Source of the DNA: Pseudomonas silvicola
GTDB taxonomy: Bacteria > Pseudomonadota > Gammaproteobacteria > Pseudomonadales > Pseudomonadaceae
Direction: 5' to 3'
Assembly (NCBI RefSeq): GCF_026651855.1
Contig: NZ_CP093280.1
Span: 4,628,001-4,692,000 of the forward strand
DNA: 64,000 nucleotides
The translations under genes and the position numbers were made by a program. Each line of letters opens with the position of its first letter. Positions within the stretch are counted from its first letter, which is position 1. Under the pieces are notes generated by a model. That model saw only the letters and a list, made by a program, of their open reading frames with translations. It was not told the DNA's origin and did not search any database. Shown here in pieces: positions 41,646 through 50,742 of the stretch.

Positions 41646-43343
41646 ATGAAAAACGTGCCTAACCAGTCCCGCCCGCTCTACATCGCCTACGCCGGCCCCT
41701 CGCTGCTGGAGATGCCGCTGCTCAACAAGGGCAGCGCCTTCACGCCTCAGGAGCGTATCGACTTCAACCTGATCGGCCTGCTGCCGCAGAACGTCGAGAC
41801 CATCGAAGAGCAGGTCGACCGCGTGTATCGCCAGTACGAGCAGTGCGCCAGCGACCTGGACAAGCACATCTACCTGCGTTCGATCCAGGACAACAACGAG
41901 ACCCTGTTCTTCCGCCTGCTGGAATCGCATCTGGACAAGATGCTGCCGATCATCTACACCCCGACCGTCGGCCAGGCCTGCCAGGAATTCTCCAAGATCT
42001 ACCGTACCCACCGCGGCCTGTTCATCTCCTGGCCGGACCGCGACCGCATCGATGACATCCTGCGCAGCGCCACCAAGGACTCGGTGAAGATCATCGTGGT
42101 TACCGATAGCGAGCGCATCCTTGGCCTGGGCGACCAGGGCATCGGCGGCATGGGCATCCCGATTGGCAAGCTGTCGCTGTACACCGCGTGCGGTGGCATC
42201 AGCCCGGCCTACACGCTGCCGATCGTGCTGGACGTGGGCACCAACAACCAGGAACTGCTGGACGACCCGATGTACATGGGCTGGCGCCACCCGCGCGTGA
42301 CCGGCCAGGAATACGCCGAGTTCGTCGACCTGTTCATTCAGGCGGTCAAGCGCCGCTGGCCGGGCGTGCTGCTGCAGTTCGAAGACTTCGCCCAGACCAA
42401 CGCCATGCCGTTGCTGGAGAAATATCGCGACGAACTGTGCTGCTTCAACGATGACATCCAGGGCACCGCTTCGGTGGCCGTGGGCACGCTGCTGGCGGCC
42501 TGCAAGGTCAAGAACCAGAAACTGGGCGAACAGGTGGTGGCCTTCGTGGGCGCCGGTTCCGCGGGGTGCGGCATTGCCGAACACATCGTCGCCGCCATGC
42601 AACTGGAAGGGCTGTCGGAAAGCGAGGCGCGTCAGCGCATCTTCATGGTCGACCGGTTCGGCCTGCTGACCGACGACATGAGTGGCCTGCATGATTTCCA
42701 GATGCGCCTGGCGCATAAGGCCGGCGCCGTGCAAGGCTGGCAGCGCGACGACAATGGCATCGCGCTGCTGGAAGTGGTCAAGCAGGCCAAGCCGACCATC
42801 CTGATCGGGGTTTCGGGCCAGCGCGGCCTGTTTACCGAAGCGGTGGTGCGTGAGGTATACGCTCATTGCCCGACACCGCTGATCATGCCGCTGTCCAACC
42901 CCACCTCGCGGGTCGAGGCCACCCCGGCCGAAGTCCTGGAATGGACCGACGGCAATGCCCTGGTCGCCACCGGCAGCCCGTTCGCCCCCGTGGAAATCAA
43001 CGGCCGCACGCTGCCGATCGCACAATGCAACAATGCCTACATCTTCCCCGGCATCGGCCTGGGCGTGGTGGCCGCCAAGGCCACGCGCATCACCGACGCC
43101 ATGCTGATGGCTGCCTCCAATGCCCTGGCAGAGTGCTCGCCCGTGGTCACCGGGACTGGCGATGCCGTCCTGCCGCCGCTCAAGGACATTCAGGCGGTGA
43201 GCAAGAAGATCGCCGTGGCGGTTGCCAAGCAGGCTCAGGCCGATGGCGTGGCCCTTGAAACCCCTGAGGAACTGCTGTTGCAGGCCATCGAACGCAACTT
43301 CTGGTTCCCGCGGTATCGTTTCTACCGCCGCTCGGCGGTGTAA
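41646..43343 (+). CDS. maeA: NAD-dependent malic enzyme
   Basis: About 565 residues with [12 protein letters not shown], the catalytic Tyr/Lys regions, the NAD-binding [17 protein letters not shown] and the metal-binding [12 protein letters not shown]. It decarboxylates malate to pyruvate. An in-frame ATG at 41631 would add five residues. It is followed by a strong terminator. Confidence 0.94.
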   Translation: MKNVPNQSRPLYIAYAGPSLLEMPLLNKGSAFTPQERIDFNLIGLLPQNVETIEEQVDRVYRQYEQCASDLDKHIYLRSIQDNNETLFFRLLESHLDKMLPIIYTPTVGQACQEFSKIYRTHRGLFISWPDRDRIDDILRSATKDSVKIIVVTDSERILGLGDQGIGGMGIPIGKLSLYTACGGISPAYTLPIVLDVGTNNQELLDDPMYMGWRHPRVTGQEYAEFVDLFIQAVKRRWPGVLLQFEDFAQTNAMPLLEKYRDELCCFNDDIQGTASVAVGTLLAACKVKNQKLGEQVVAFVGAGSAGCGIAEHIVAAMQLEGLSESEARQRIFMVDRFGLLTDDMSGLHDFQMRLAHKAGAVQGWQRDDNGIALLEVVKQAKPTILIGVSGQRGLFTEAVVREVYAHCPTPLIMPLSNPTSRVEATPAEVLEWTDGNALVATGSPFAPVEINGRTLPIAQCNNAYIFPGIGLGVVAAKATRITDAMLMAASNALAECSPVVTGTGDAVLPPLKDIQAVSKKIAVAVAKQAQADGVALETPEELLLQAIERNFWFPRYRFYRRSAV

Positions 43344-43351
43344 GCGGCACG

Positions 43352-43377
43352 ACGGGCCTGGTTGCCAGGCCCGTTTT
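43352..43377 (+). terminator. Intrinsic terminator after malic enzyme
   Basis: A perfect 10-bp stem, ACGGGCCTGG/CCAGGCCCGT, with a TTG loop is followed by TTTT. It lies 9 nt after the stop codon. Confidence 0.85.
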
Positions 43378-43440
43378 CCATCGCTTTTTTTCGCGCTTTC
43401 GCCTATTACTGTGTGTCTTCCATGACACAGGATTGTCGGC

Positions 43441-45048
43441 GTGAACCCACCTCCCAAACACCCCCGGCGTTTCTCGCTGGTATGGCTGCTGCCCGTGGCC
43501 GCGGCCATCGCTGCCGTGCTGGTGTTGTCCGGGCATTTTCGCGGCCTGGGCCCGCGCATCACCGTCAGCTTCCAGACCGCCGAGGGGCTGGAGGCCAATC
43601 AGACGCCAGTGCTGTACAAAAGCGTGCCTGTCGGCAAGGTGGTGAGCATCAGCATCGACAAGGCCCGCGACCGGGTGGACGTGGATATCCAGTTGCAGGC
43701 GGACGCTCGCGCATTTGCCGACAAGGGCACGCGTTTCTGGGTGGTACGGCCCCGTATCGGCCTCAGCGAGATTTCCGGGGTCAAGACGCTGCTCACTGGC
43801 AGCTTCATTGGCGCCGACGCGGGGCGTGCGGGGGAGACTGCCGAGCGTTTTCGCGGCCTGGAACACCCGCCGGCCATTCGCTTTGGCGAGATGGGTACCC
43901 GTTTCGTGCTGCATGCCGATAGCCTGAATTCCCTGAACATCGGCTCGCCGGTCTATTACCGCCGTGTGCAAGTGGGGAGGGTGATCGGCAGTGGGCTGAG
44001 CAGCGAAGGCAAGGGTGTGGATGTGACCGTGTTCATTGCCGCGCCCAATGACCGTTTCGTGACCCAGAACACCCGCTTCTGGAATGCCAGCGGTGTGGAC
44101 ATCAAGGTGGGCGTGGGCGGCCGTCAGGTCAATGTCGAGTCCATGGCGGCGGTGCTCAACGGCGGCGTGGCGTTCCAGGCGCCGGCCTACCCGCCGGATT
44201 CGCCCGTGGCCGAGGCCAACAGCCGCTTTACCCTGTTCGACGAGCGGGGCGATGCGCTGTCGCGGCCCTTGGGGTATGCCCGGTACCTGGTGATGCATTT
44301 CGATGACTCGACACGTGGGCTGGCGGTGGGCGCGCCAGTGGAATTCTTCGGTATCGAAATCGGCCGAGTGGTGTCCGTGCAACTGGACTACGACCCGCGC
44401 CGCCAGTGGCTCAGCAGCCGGGTGGGCGCGGTGATCTACCCCAACCGCCTGGGCGCCGTGCATGACAAACTGCACAAGGACATGGGCCGCGATGACGAGT
44501 CCACCACCGCCCTGTTGATGGGGCGCTTCATCGAGCACGGCCTGCGCGCCCAGGCGCGGGTGGGCAACCTGCTGACGGACCAGAAATACATTCAGTTGGG
44601 CTTTGTGCCGGGGGCGCCGGCGGTGCCGTTCGACTATGACGCGCGGCCCATCGAAGTCCCGACCGTGGCGGGTAGCTTCTCGGTCATGGAAGACCAGATC
44701 AAGCGCATCATGGCCATGGCAGGGCGCGTGCAGGGCAGCGAGCTGTCGCGCAACCTCACCCGCAGCCTCGAGCAATTGCCGCTTGTGGTGAACCAGGTGA
44801 ACCAGCAGGTGGTACCGCAACTGCGCGATACGTTGCTGGAAGCGAACCAAACCTTGCACGGGGTGGTCGATAGTGTCGCCGAGGGTTCGTCCCAGCGTGA
44901 ACAGCTGGACCAGACCACCACACAGCTCAAACAGGCCTCGCGCTCGGTGCAGGCGCTGCTGGACTTGTGGAACCGCTACCCGGAACTGTTCCTGCGCGGG
45001 CGCTCGGCCGAAGACCCGGCGGCGGCCGCGTCGTTGCCACGAAACTGA
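43441..45048 (+). CDS. MCE-domain protein, PqiB/YebT-like
   Basis: A 535-residue protein starting with GTG at 43441. One N-terminal membrane helix (LVWLLPVAAAIAAVLVLSGH) is followed by three MCE/MlaD domains (about 40-130, 155-245 and 285-390) and a C-terminal helical region with coiled-coil character. PqiB-type proteins form tubes that carry lipids across the periplasm. The usual partners pqiA and pqiC are not adjacent, so it may work with distant partners. Confidence 0.85.
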   Translation: MNPPPKHPRRFSLVWLLPVAAAIAAVLVLSGHFRGLGPRITVSFQTAEGLEANQTPVLYKSVPVGKVVSISIDKARDRVDVDIQLQADARAFADKGTRFWVVRPRIGLSEISGVKTLLTGSFIGADAGRAGETAERFRGLEHPPAIRFGEMGTRFVLHADSLNSLNIGSPVYYRRVQVGRVIGSGLSSEGKGVDVTVFIAAPNDRFVTQNTRFWNASGVDIKVGVGGRQVNVESMAAVLNGGVAFQAPAYPPDSPVAEANSRFTLFDERGDALSRPLGYARYLVMHFDDSTRGLAVGAPVEFFGIEIGRVVSVQLDYDPRRQWLSSRVGAVIYPNRLGAVHDKLHKDMGRDDESTTALLMGRFIEHGLRAQARVGNLLTDQKYIQLGFVPGAPAVPFDYDARPIEVPTVAGSFSVMEDQIKRIMAMAGRVQGSELSRNLTRSLEQLPLVVNQVNQQVVPQLRDTLLEANQTLHGVVDSVAEGSSQREQLDQTTTQLKQASRSVQALLDLWNRYPELFLRGRSAEDPAAAASLPRN

Positions 45049-45134
45049 CCGTTAATTTACCTTTTGCAGACGTTGCCGGTGGTTTTTTCGCCGATACTGA
45101 AGGTGCACGGGCCGAATGCCCCATGGAGCTTTAC

Positions 45135-45593
45135 ATGAAGAAAATCATTGCCGCCAGTTGTGCCTGCCTCATGCTGCTGACACCGCTGGCCAGCTTTGCC
45201 CAGCCTGGCCCCGATAACGGCGGCCCGGACCGTGGCCACCAGGGCCAACAGCAAGGGCGCCCGCCACAGGATAACGGTGGGCAGCGCGGGGGGCCGCAGC
45301 ACGGGGGCCAGAACCGGCCACCCCAGCAGCATGGTGGGCCCCAGCGCCCCGGCGGCCATGGCGGTGGCCAGGCCTACCAGCCGCAACCGAACATGCCGCG
45401 CCCTCACAGCGAGTGGCACCGTGGCGGCTTCGCTCCCCCGCAGTACCGCAGCGACCGTTACTGGGTCACCGACTGGCGCGCCCGTCACCTGCGTCAGCCG
45501 CCGCGTGACCACCGCTGGTTGTACGTGAATGGTGATTACGTGCTGGTCGGTATCGCCACCGGTGCCATCGTGCAGATCCTCAGCGGTTACTGA
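45135..45593 (+). CDS. RcnB-like periplasmic protein
   Basis: A 152-residue protein with a signal peptide (cleavage near ASFA), a Gly/Gln/Pro/His-rich low-complexity middle (about 24-95), and a C-terminal RcnB-type domain with RHLRQPPRDHRWLYVNGDYVLV. RcnB is linked to nickel/cobalt homeostasis in E. coli; in pseudomonads the role is unproven. Ribosome site GGAG, spacing 6. Confidence 0.8.
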   Translation: MKKIIAASCACLMLLTPLASFAQPGPDNGGPDRGHQGQQQGRPPQDNGGQRGGPQHGGQNRPPQQHGGPQRPGGHGGGQAYQPQPNMPRPHSEWHRGGFAPPQYRSDRYWVTDWRARHLRQPPRDHRWLYVNGDYVLVGIATGAIVQILSGY

Positions 45594-45626
45594 CGCCACC
45601 GGGTCCGCCGCCATGTCCTTGTCGGG

Positions 45627-45641
45627 CCGAGCTTCGCTCGG
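45627..45641. terminator. Short hairpin between convergent genes
   Basis: CCGAGC-TTC-GCTCGG lies between the RcnB-like gene and the convergent symporter gene. No T-run; probably REP-related. Confidence 0.4.
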
Positions 45642-45677
45642 TCTCGCAGGGAATGCCTTCACCACGGGGCGGGGCGA

Positions 45678-47120
45678 TCAGCCGTTGGCCAACGCGCCGT
45701 CGAATTCACGGCCGCGCTTGTTCAACGGCGGCAACAGCGAACCTGCCAGCATCCCCAGAGCGCTGATCAGCAACCCGGCCAGCTGCGGCGGCCACAGGTC
45801 ACCCTCCTGGTGGGTGAGCTCCAGCAGGCCCCACGACGTCAACCCGAAGATGATCGCGGTGATCGCACCCTGGTTGGTGGCGCGCTTCCAGAACAGCCCG
45901 GCGAACAACGGCACCACGGCCGCTACCAGGGTGACCTTGTAGGCGTTGCCGACCATCTCGTAGATGCTCGAATTGGAGTACAGCGCGAACAGGCACGTCA
46001 GCCCCGCGCCCACGGCGATGGTGATACGCATGGCCAGCAGGAACTGGCGGTCGGTCATGTCCGGGCGCAGGCGCTTGAGCACGTTCTCGGTGAAGGTCAC
46101 CGACGGCGCCAGCAGGGTGCCGGAAGCCGTGGACATGATCGCCGACAGCAGTGCACCAAAGAACATGATCTGCGCGAACAGCGGGGTGCGTTCCATGATC
46201 AACCGCGGCAGGATCATCTGTGCGTCACTGTCCAGCAGCTCGCTGACCATCTGCGGGTCGATCATCGACGCCGCGTAGGTCAGGAAGATCGGCAGCATGC
46301 AGAAGGTCAGGTAGCAGCACGCACCCGCGACGGACGCGCGGGCGGCGACTTTTTCGGTCTTGGCTGACATCACGCGGGCATACACGTCCTGCTGGGGAAT
46401 GGAACCAAACATCATGGTCACCGCCGCACCCAGAAACGCCAGGATGTCCTTGGCCGAGGTGCTGTGGACCATGGTGAACTTGCCTGCCTGCGCCGCGTGT
46501 TCGATCACATGGGTGGGGCCGCCCGCCATGTTGCCCAGCAGCCAGGTCAGGTAGGCCAGGCCGCAGACGATGATCAGCATTTGCATGGAGTCGTTCATGG
46601 CCACCGACCACATGCCGCCGAACAGGGTATAGACCAGCACGATGAACGTACCCAGCAACATGCCCTGGGTGGTGCTGATGGCGCCGTCGGAGAGCACATT
46701 GAAGACCACGCCCAGGGCGGTCAGTTGCGCGGCGATCCAGCCCAGGTACGAGCCGATGATCACCAGGCTGACGAACAGCTCTACCTTGGGCCCGTAGCGT
46801 TTGCGGAAGAAGTCACCGATGGTCAGCATGTTCAGCCGGTATAGCGGCCGGCAGAACACCAGGCCTACCAGCATCAGGCAGCCGAAGGAGCCGAAGGGGT
46901 CTTCGATGATGCCGGAGAAACCGTTCTTCATGAACGCGGCGGGAATGCCCAGCACGGCCTCGGAGCCGAACCAGGTCGCGAAGACCATGGCCGTCACTAC
47001 CGGGAATGACATGCTGCGGCCAGCGGCCGCGAAGTCCTTGGAGTTTTTGACACGAGTGGAGGCGTAGAAACCTACACCTACGGTGATCAGCAGGTAAACC
47101 GCGACAAACCAGATCAGCAT
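45678..47120 (-). CDS. Sodium:solute symporter (SSS family)
   Basis: A 480-residue transporter with about 13 membrane segments and the SSS-family core (FATWFGSEAVLGIPAAFMKNG, MFGSIPQQDVYARVMSAKT). It uses the sodium gradient for uptake; the substrate is unknown. The start at 47120 (MLIWFVAVYLL) follows GGGAAG; an upstream extension to 47279 is not membrane-like and was excluded. Confidence 0.9.
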   Translation of the reverse strand: MLIWFVAVYLLITVGVGFYASTRVKNSKDFAAAGRSMSFPVVTAMVFATWFGSEAVLGIPAAFMKNGFSGIIEDPFGSFGCLMLVGLVFCRPLYRLNMLTIGDFFRKRYGPKVELFVSLVIIGSYLGWIAAQLTALGVVFNVLSDGAISTTQGMLLGTFIVLVYTLFGGMWSVAMNDSMQMLIIVCGLAYLTWLLGNMAGGPTHVIEHAAQAGKFTMVHSTSAKDILAFLGAAVTMMFGSIPQQDVYARVMSAKTEKVAARASVAGACCYLTFCMLPIFLTYAASMIDPQMVSELLDSDAQMILPRLIMERTPLFAQIMFFGALLSAIMSTASGTLLAPSVTFTENVLKRLRPDMTDRQFLLAMRITIAVGAGLTCLFALYSNSSIYEMVGNAYKVTLVAAVVPLFAGLFWKRATNQGAITAIIFGLTSWGLLELTHQEGDLWPPQLAGLLISALGMLAGSLLPPLNKRGREFDGALANG

Positions 47121-47502
47121 GTGTTCTTCCCGTTCGCACGCCTGGCCTGGCCAGGGTAGAACCCTGGGCGCGGGGGGCGTTGCGCTAGACAATTGTTTTT
47201 TTTGGACGCGTACGGGGCGCTCAAGCGGGGCGTGGCAACCTGGGCAGGCTGGCCGGCGGCCCGGTGATCTCCGGTACAACGGGTCGGCAGTGTGCCAAAC
47301 ACGTCAAATATGTCAAACGTTTACAGCGTGTAATGTGCAAAATAACGACACATGTTTTTGCTGAAACGATGTAACTGTTTGAAAATAAACAGGCTTTATG
47401 GGTGGTGCGAAAACCGACACGTCAATAATTATGAACCGCGTGAGGCTTGACCTGCCAAGGCCGTGGGCCAAGAATGGGCCACTCGACTGACAAGGATTTC
47501 TC
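47121..47502. other. Divergent promoter region, 382 bp
   Basis: The gap between the symporter and the DUF2784 gene is AT-rich in its right half. It contains the near-palindrome TGTCAAACGTTTACA (47311-47325), with TGTC/ACA ends around AAACGTTT, and tandem GTCAAA motifs just before it (47303). These may be an operator for an unknown regulator of the symporter. No gene was seen. Confidence 0.5.
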
Positions 47503-47886
47503 ATGATTTTCAGCGTGGCTGCCGATGGAGTGGTGCTGTTCCATGGCCTGTTCATTATTTTTGTACTGCTGGGTGGGCTGCTGGTACTCAAGTGGCGCGC
47601 GGTGGCATGGCTGCATGTGCCAGCGGCGGTCTGGGGCGTGGTGGTAGAGGTGTTTCACCTGACCTGTCCACTGACGCACTGGGAGAACCTGTTGCGGCTG
47701 ATGGCCGGGCAGCAGGGGTACACGGGAGGGTATGTGGAGCATTACCTGTTGCCAGTGATCTACCCGGCCGGGCTCACGGCGGGTATCCAGCTGGTGCTGG
47801 GCAGCGTGGTGCTGCTGATCAATGGCACGGTCTACTGGCGGTTGTGCCGCCAATGGCGCGGCGGGACGAAGCAGGCTATTCCTTGA
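47503..47886 (+). CDS. DUF2784 membrane protein
   Basis: A 127-residue protein with three or four membrane segments and the DUF2784 hallmark [11 protein letters not shown]. Function unknown. Ribosome site AGGA about 7 nt before the ATG. Its last 11 bp overlap the convergent gene at 47876. Confidence 0.85.
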   Translation: MIFSVAADGVVLFHGLFIIFVLLGGLLVLKWRAVAWLHVPAAVWGVVVEVFHLTCPLTHWENLLRLMAGQQGYTGGYVEHYLLPVIYPAGLTAGIQLVLGSVVLLINGTVYWRLCRQWRGGTKQAIP

Positions 47887-48745
47887 CGTCCATGAACTCG
47901 CGCGCCCAGACAATGTAGCTTTCGGGCAAGGTGTAGGTGTGTGTCAGTTCCGTGGCACTCAGGTTCTGGGTGCTGCGGGTCAGCTTGCGCTGTTCGCGCA
48001 GGGAGTCGTAGGTCGCCTTGATGGCCGCGAAATACGCCCCGTGGCCATCGACGCTGATGCGCACCCCCAGTTTCGCCAGGCGCTCGTCGTCCTGCAGCGC
48101 GGGGTTGCCATAGGTCACCAGCATCAGCGGCACGGTGAGGTGCTGGGCAATCTCTTCCAGGTGGTCGAAATCCCGTACGCCTACCATGCAGATGCCGTCG
48201 GCGCCGGCTTCCTGGTAAGCCTTGGTGCGGGCGATGACATCTTCGGTGGACAGCACGCCGGCGTGGGTGCGAGCGATGATGGTCAGTTCCGGGTCCACGC
48301 GTGCTTCCAGGGCGGCCTTGATCTTGCCGATGCCTTCGGCCACCGAGATCAGGTCGGTGGATTTGCGCCCGAACTGGGCCGGCAGCAGGGTGTCCTCGAT
48401 GGTCAGCGCGGCGACGCCGGCGCGCTCCAGCTCGGCCACGGTGCGCATCACGTTCAAGGCATTGCCGTAGCCGTGGTCGGCGTCGGCGATGAACGGCAGC
48501 TGGGCGACACGGCCGATGCGGGTAGCCTGTTCGACGAACTCGCTCAGGGTGATCAGGGCGAAGTCAGGGGCGCCCAGCACCTGCAGCGAGGCCACGGAGC
48601 CGCCGAGGATGCCGACTTCAAAGCCCAGGTCCGCGGCAATGCGTGCCGACATGGGGTCGAAGACGGAGGCTGTGTGGAAGCAGGCATTGGAGGCGAGCAG
48701 TTGCCGAAACGCGCGACGCAAACCTTGATGGGAAATTCTGGGCAT
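47876..48745 (-). CDS. Oxaloacetate decarboxylase-like enzyme (PA4872 type)
   Basis: A 289-residue member of the isocitrate lyase/PEP mutase superfamily, with [24 protein letters not shown] and IIARTHAG. Its length and motifs match the PA4872-type oxaloacetate decarboxylase, which has this fold but lacks the lyase loop cysteine of PrpB. It stands alone. The start is at 48745. Confidence 0.88.
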   Translation of the reverse strand: MPRISHQGLRRAFRQLLASNACFHTASVFDPMSARIAADLGFEVGILGGSVASLQVLGAPDFALITLSEFVEQATRIGRVAQLPFIADADHGYGNALNVMRTVAELERAGVAALTIEDTLLPAQFGRKSTDLISVAEGIGKIKAALEARVDPELTIIARTHAGVLSTEDVIARTKAYQEAGADGICMVGVRDFDHLEEIAQHLTVPLMLVTYGNPALQDDERLAKLGVRISVDGHGAYFAAIKATYDSLREQRKLTRSTQNLSATELTHTYTLPESYIVWAREFMDVKE

Positions 48746-49306
48746 GACCGCTCCTCAATATGGCATGAATCGGTGGTACCTTGCGGGCCGATAGGAAAAT
48801 GGTGGGAGACTATCACAGGCGACCCAGCCATTGATGTCGTTTTCGCATCACTCGATGCGCGTGCGTTATCAGCAGCTTAAACGTTTCAGGCGCAAGAACT
48901 CCCCCACCATCGGCTGGCGATTATACAGCGTGGGATCAACGACTTGGGAGTTTCTGCAGGCTGGCGAAGCGACGGCCTGTAGCAGCCATGAGTCTGCGTC
49001 GGCGGTAAATGGGCCATGTCTGAGCTGCGGGCTGTGACGTGGTCAGGTCCGCGCGGGCCGTTGTGGGACCGGGCGCAAGCTCGGGAAGCAGGCAACGCGG
49101 TCGATCTGCCAGGCCCGTTCCCGAGCTTCGCCCGGTCCCACAGGGTTTCCATGGCTTTGAGCAGTGGGCCTGATGCTGCGCAGCGGCTGTGACGTGGTCA
49201 GGTCCGCGCAAACCCGTAGCGGCCTTGGTCGAATCCCAGCTGTCGGCTAATTCAGGCGCACTGGGTGTGCCGCCGACGAGGCAAAGGCTGCTGTTGAACC
49301 AACTGT
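48746..49306. other. Boundary region with repeats, 561 bp
   Basis: No gene was recognised between the decarboxylase-like gene and the microcin-type island. It holds a REPIN-like element at 49062-49142 and a 25-bp direct repeat, GGCTGTGACGTGGTC..., at 49030-49054 and 49185-49209 that brackets the element. The left part (48746-49020) contains the decarboxylase promoter region but no clear consensus boxes. Confidence 0.6.
49030..49209. repeat. REPIN-like doublet (copy 3) inside 25-bp direct repeats
   Basis: TGTGGGACCGGGCGCAAGCT (from 49062) faces its inverted partner ending at 49142. The spacer contains CGCGGTCGATC, the complement of the core seen at 17101 and 22242. The 25-bp direct repeats at 49030 and 49185 enclose the whole unit. 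This is the best-preserved copy of the family and marks the left border of the AT-richer island. Confidence 0.75.
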
Positions 49307-50008
49307 TCAGTGGCCTCGTGCACTCCTGATGAATGCCTCATCCAACGTGGCCTCAGCAAAATGATCCAGAAACTCCCGAGCCCCGGCAAACTTCAGAAAA
49401 CGCCGCTTGTGAATCAGGTGGAACACATCACAGTGCTCAGTGATTTCATGGATATTATGAGACGACACCACAATCGTTGCTCCCTCGTCCCTGGCTTTAT
49501 GCAGGACCTGCCAGATGTAATGCCTCGACTCAGGATCTACGCCTGCCGTAGGTTCATCCAGAATAATCAACTTATTAGGTAGCGACAGAAGCGACAGGGT
49601 GAAGAAAAATCGGATTTCCCCGTAGCTGCAATGACTCGGCCGTTTTTTCAGGGTTTCGGCGTATTTACCGGCCAGGTACGGGTCCCAGTGTCTAAGCTTC
49701 GTCAGGGTGTCGTCCGTTGATATAGAACGTTTGGAAGACAGTACCGCCAGCAGCCCATAAATTTCCCGCATCGTAAGATTGGCGGGCATCCCTAACGTCT
49801 GCGATAGATAAGAGCGCGCTTCGCACGCTACCTTCAAGGTACCGGAGTCCGGCCGCCGAACGGAACAGAGCAAATCAAAAAAGGTCGTTTTCCCAGCACC
49901 GTTCGGCCCGATGATGCCGGTTATCTGCTGTCGATCAATATCGATGCTCGCACCGTCGAAAATGGGCTTGCCGGCGATACGAAGGTTAATGTTCCTGGCG
50001 CTGATCAT
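49307..50008 (-). CDS. mcbF: ABC exporter ATPase of microcin-type cluster (McbF-like)
   Basis: A 233-residue ABC ATPase. It has Walker A GPNGAGKTT, Walker B KLIILDEPTAGVD and H-loop VVSSHN, but the signature motif is degenerate (CSYGE in place of LSGGQ). The start at 50008 overlaps the permease stop by 1 nt (TGATG) and has GGAG 9 nt upstream; an ATG at 50023 is the alternative. By position and size it corresponds to McbF, part of the exporter that pumps the modified peptide out and gives partial self-protection. It is last in the operon. Confidence 0.9.
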   Translation of the reverse strand: MISARNINLRIAGKPIFDGASIDIDRQQITGIIGPNGAGKTTFFDLLCSVRRPDSGTLKVACEARSYLSQTLGMPANLTMREIYGLLAVLSSKRSISTDDTLTKLRHWDPYLAGKYAETLKKRPSHCSYGEIRFFFTLSLLSLPNKLIILDEPTAGVDPESRHYIWQVLHKARDEGATIVVSSHNIHEITEHCDVFHLIHKRRFLKFAGAREFLDHFAEATLDEAFIRSARGH

Positions 50009-50742
50009 CAGTAACGGCTCCATACGGGGTTAATCCGGAGGGTTTTTATCGTCAGCAGTACGGTGCCTGACAAAAGCGCAGCGCTGCCGGCCAGCGCCAT
50101 GAGCGGGATCTGAGCATTCTCCATGACTTGTTTGGCAATCACGAACGGGTTTAGCGCAGTGAGCCACTGGAAAGAGGGGCTAACGGCTTGCGTACCCATC
50201 AGTGCCGTCATGATCCCGCAAAACAGCAAGACAGAGATCAAGGTATTGGCGGTCTGGAACTTGAGCCGAGCGTTGGCGAGTAGCAAGGCCGGCGTGCAGA
50301 AACCCAGGAAGCAGACGTAGAAACGGAGGGTGAGGGCGATCGCCTCGCGTGGGTCGTAAGGCCCAAACGAGGGTTTGGTGATGAGGTAAAACGTACAGGC
50401 GTAAAGCAATGAAACGAGGGAATAGCTTAGAAAATGGCTGGTTAGAAATACGACTTTCGCAGAGCGCGTGTGCATGAAGGAGCGCACGAAACCGCTTTCT
50501 CTTCGGCCGATGAGGTAGAAGCAGAACCCGAAAAAGGCGACGCTTGAGGCTATGTAGGCATAGAACCAAGAGGTGGCGTGGGAGTAACCAAGCGTTACAG
50601 CAGTTTCGCGATTGTGGGATAGCAGATAAAAAAGTGCCGCAGGGGAAATGATTGTCCATATCAGTGAAAGAGGCTCTCTGATTTGTTCGAGGGTAAAAAT
50701 CCAGGTGAGAGACAAGACGCGGCGTGGTAGGGATGCTGTCAT
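50008..50742 (-). CDS. mcbE: ABC-2 type permease of microcin-type cluster (McbE-like)
   Basis: A 244-residue protein with six membrane segments of the ABC-2 type and few charged residues. It starts inside the stop of the YcaO gene (ATGA) and is followed by the ATPase. Size (McbE is about 241 residues) and position match McbE. It should form the membrane channel exporting the mature peptide. Confidence 0.88.
   Translation of the reverse strand: MTASLPRRVLSLTWIFTLEQIREPLSLIWTIISPAALFYLLSHNRETAVTLGYSHATSWFYAYIASSVAFFGFCFYLIGRRESGFVRSFMHTRSAKVVFLTSHFLSYSLVSLLYACTFYLITKPSFGPYDPREAIALTLRFYVCFLGFCTPALLLANARLKFQTANTLISVLLFCGIMTALMGTQAVSPSFQWLTALNPFVIAKQVMENAQIPLMALAGSAALLSGTVLLTIKTLRINPVWSRY

Noticed and set aside
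49030-49209. Insertion sequence or attachment site at the left border of the island
   Set aside because: The direct repeats enclose only a REPIN-like hairpin; there is no transposase, integrase or tRNA gene.
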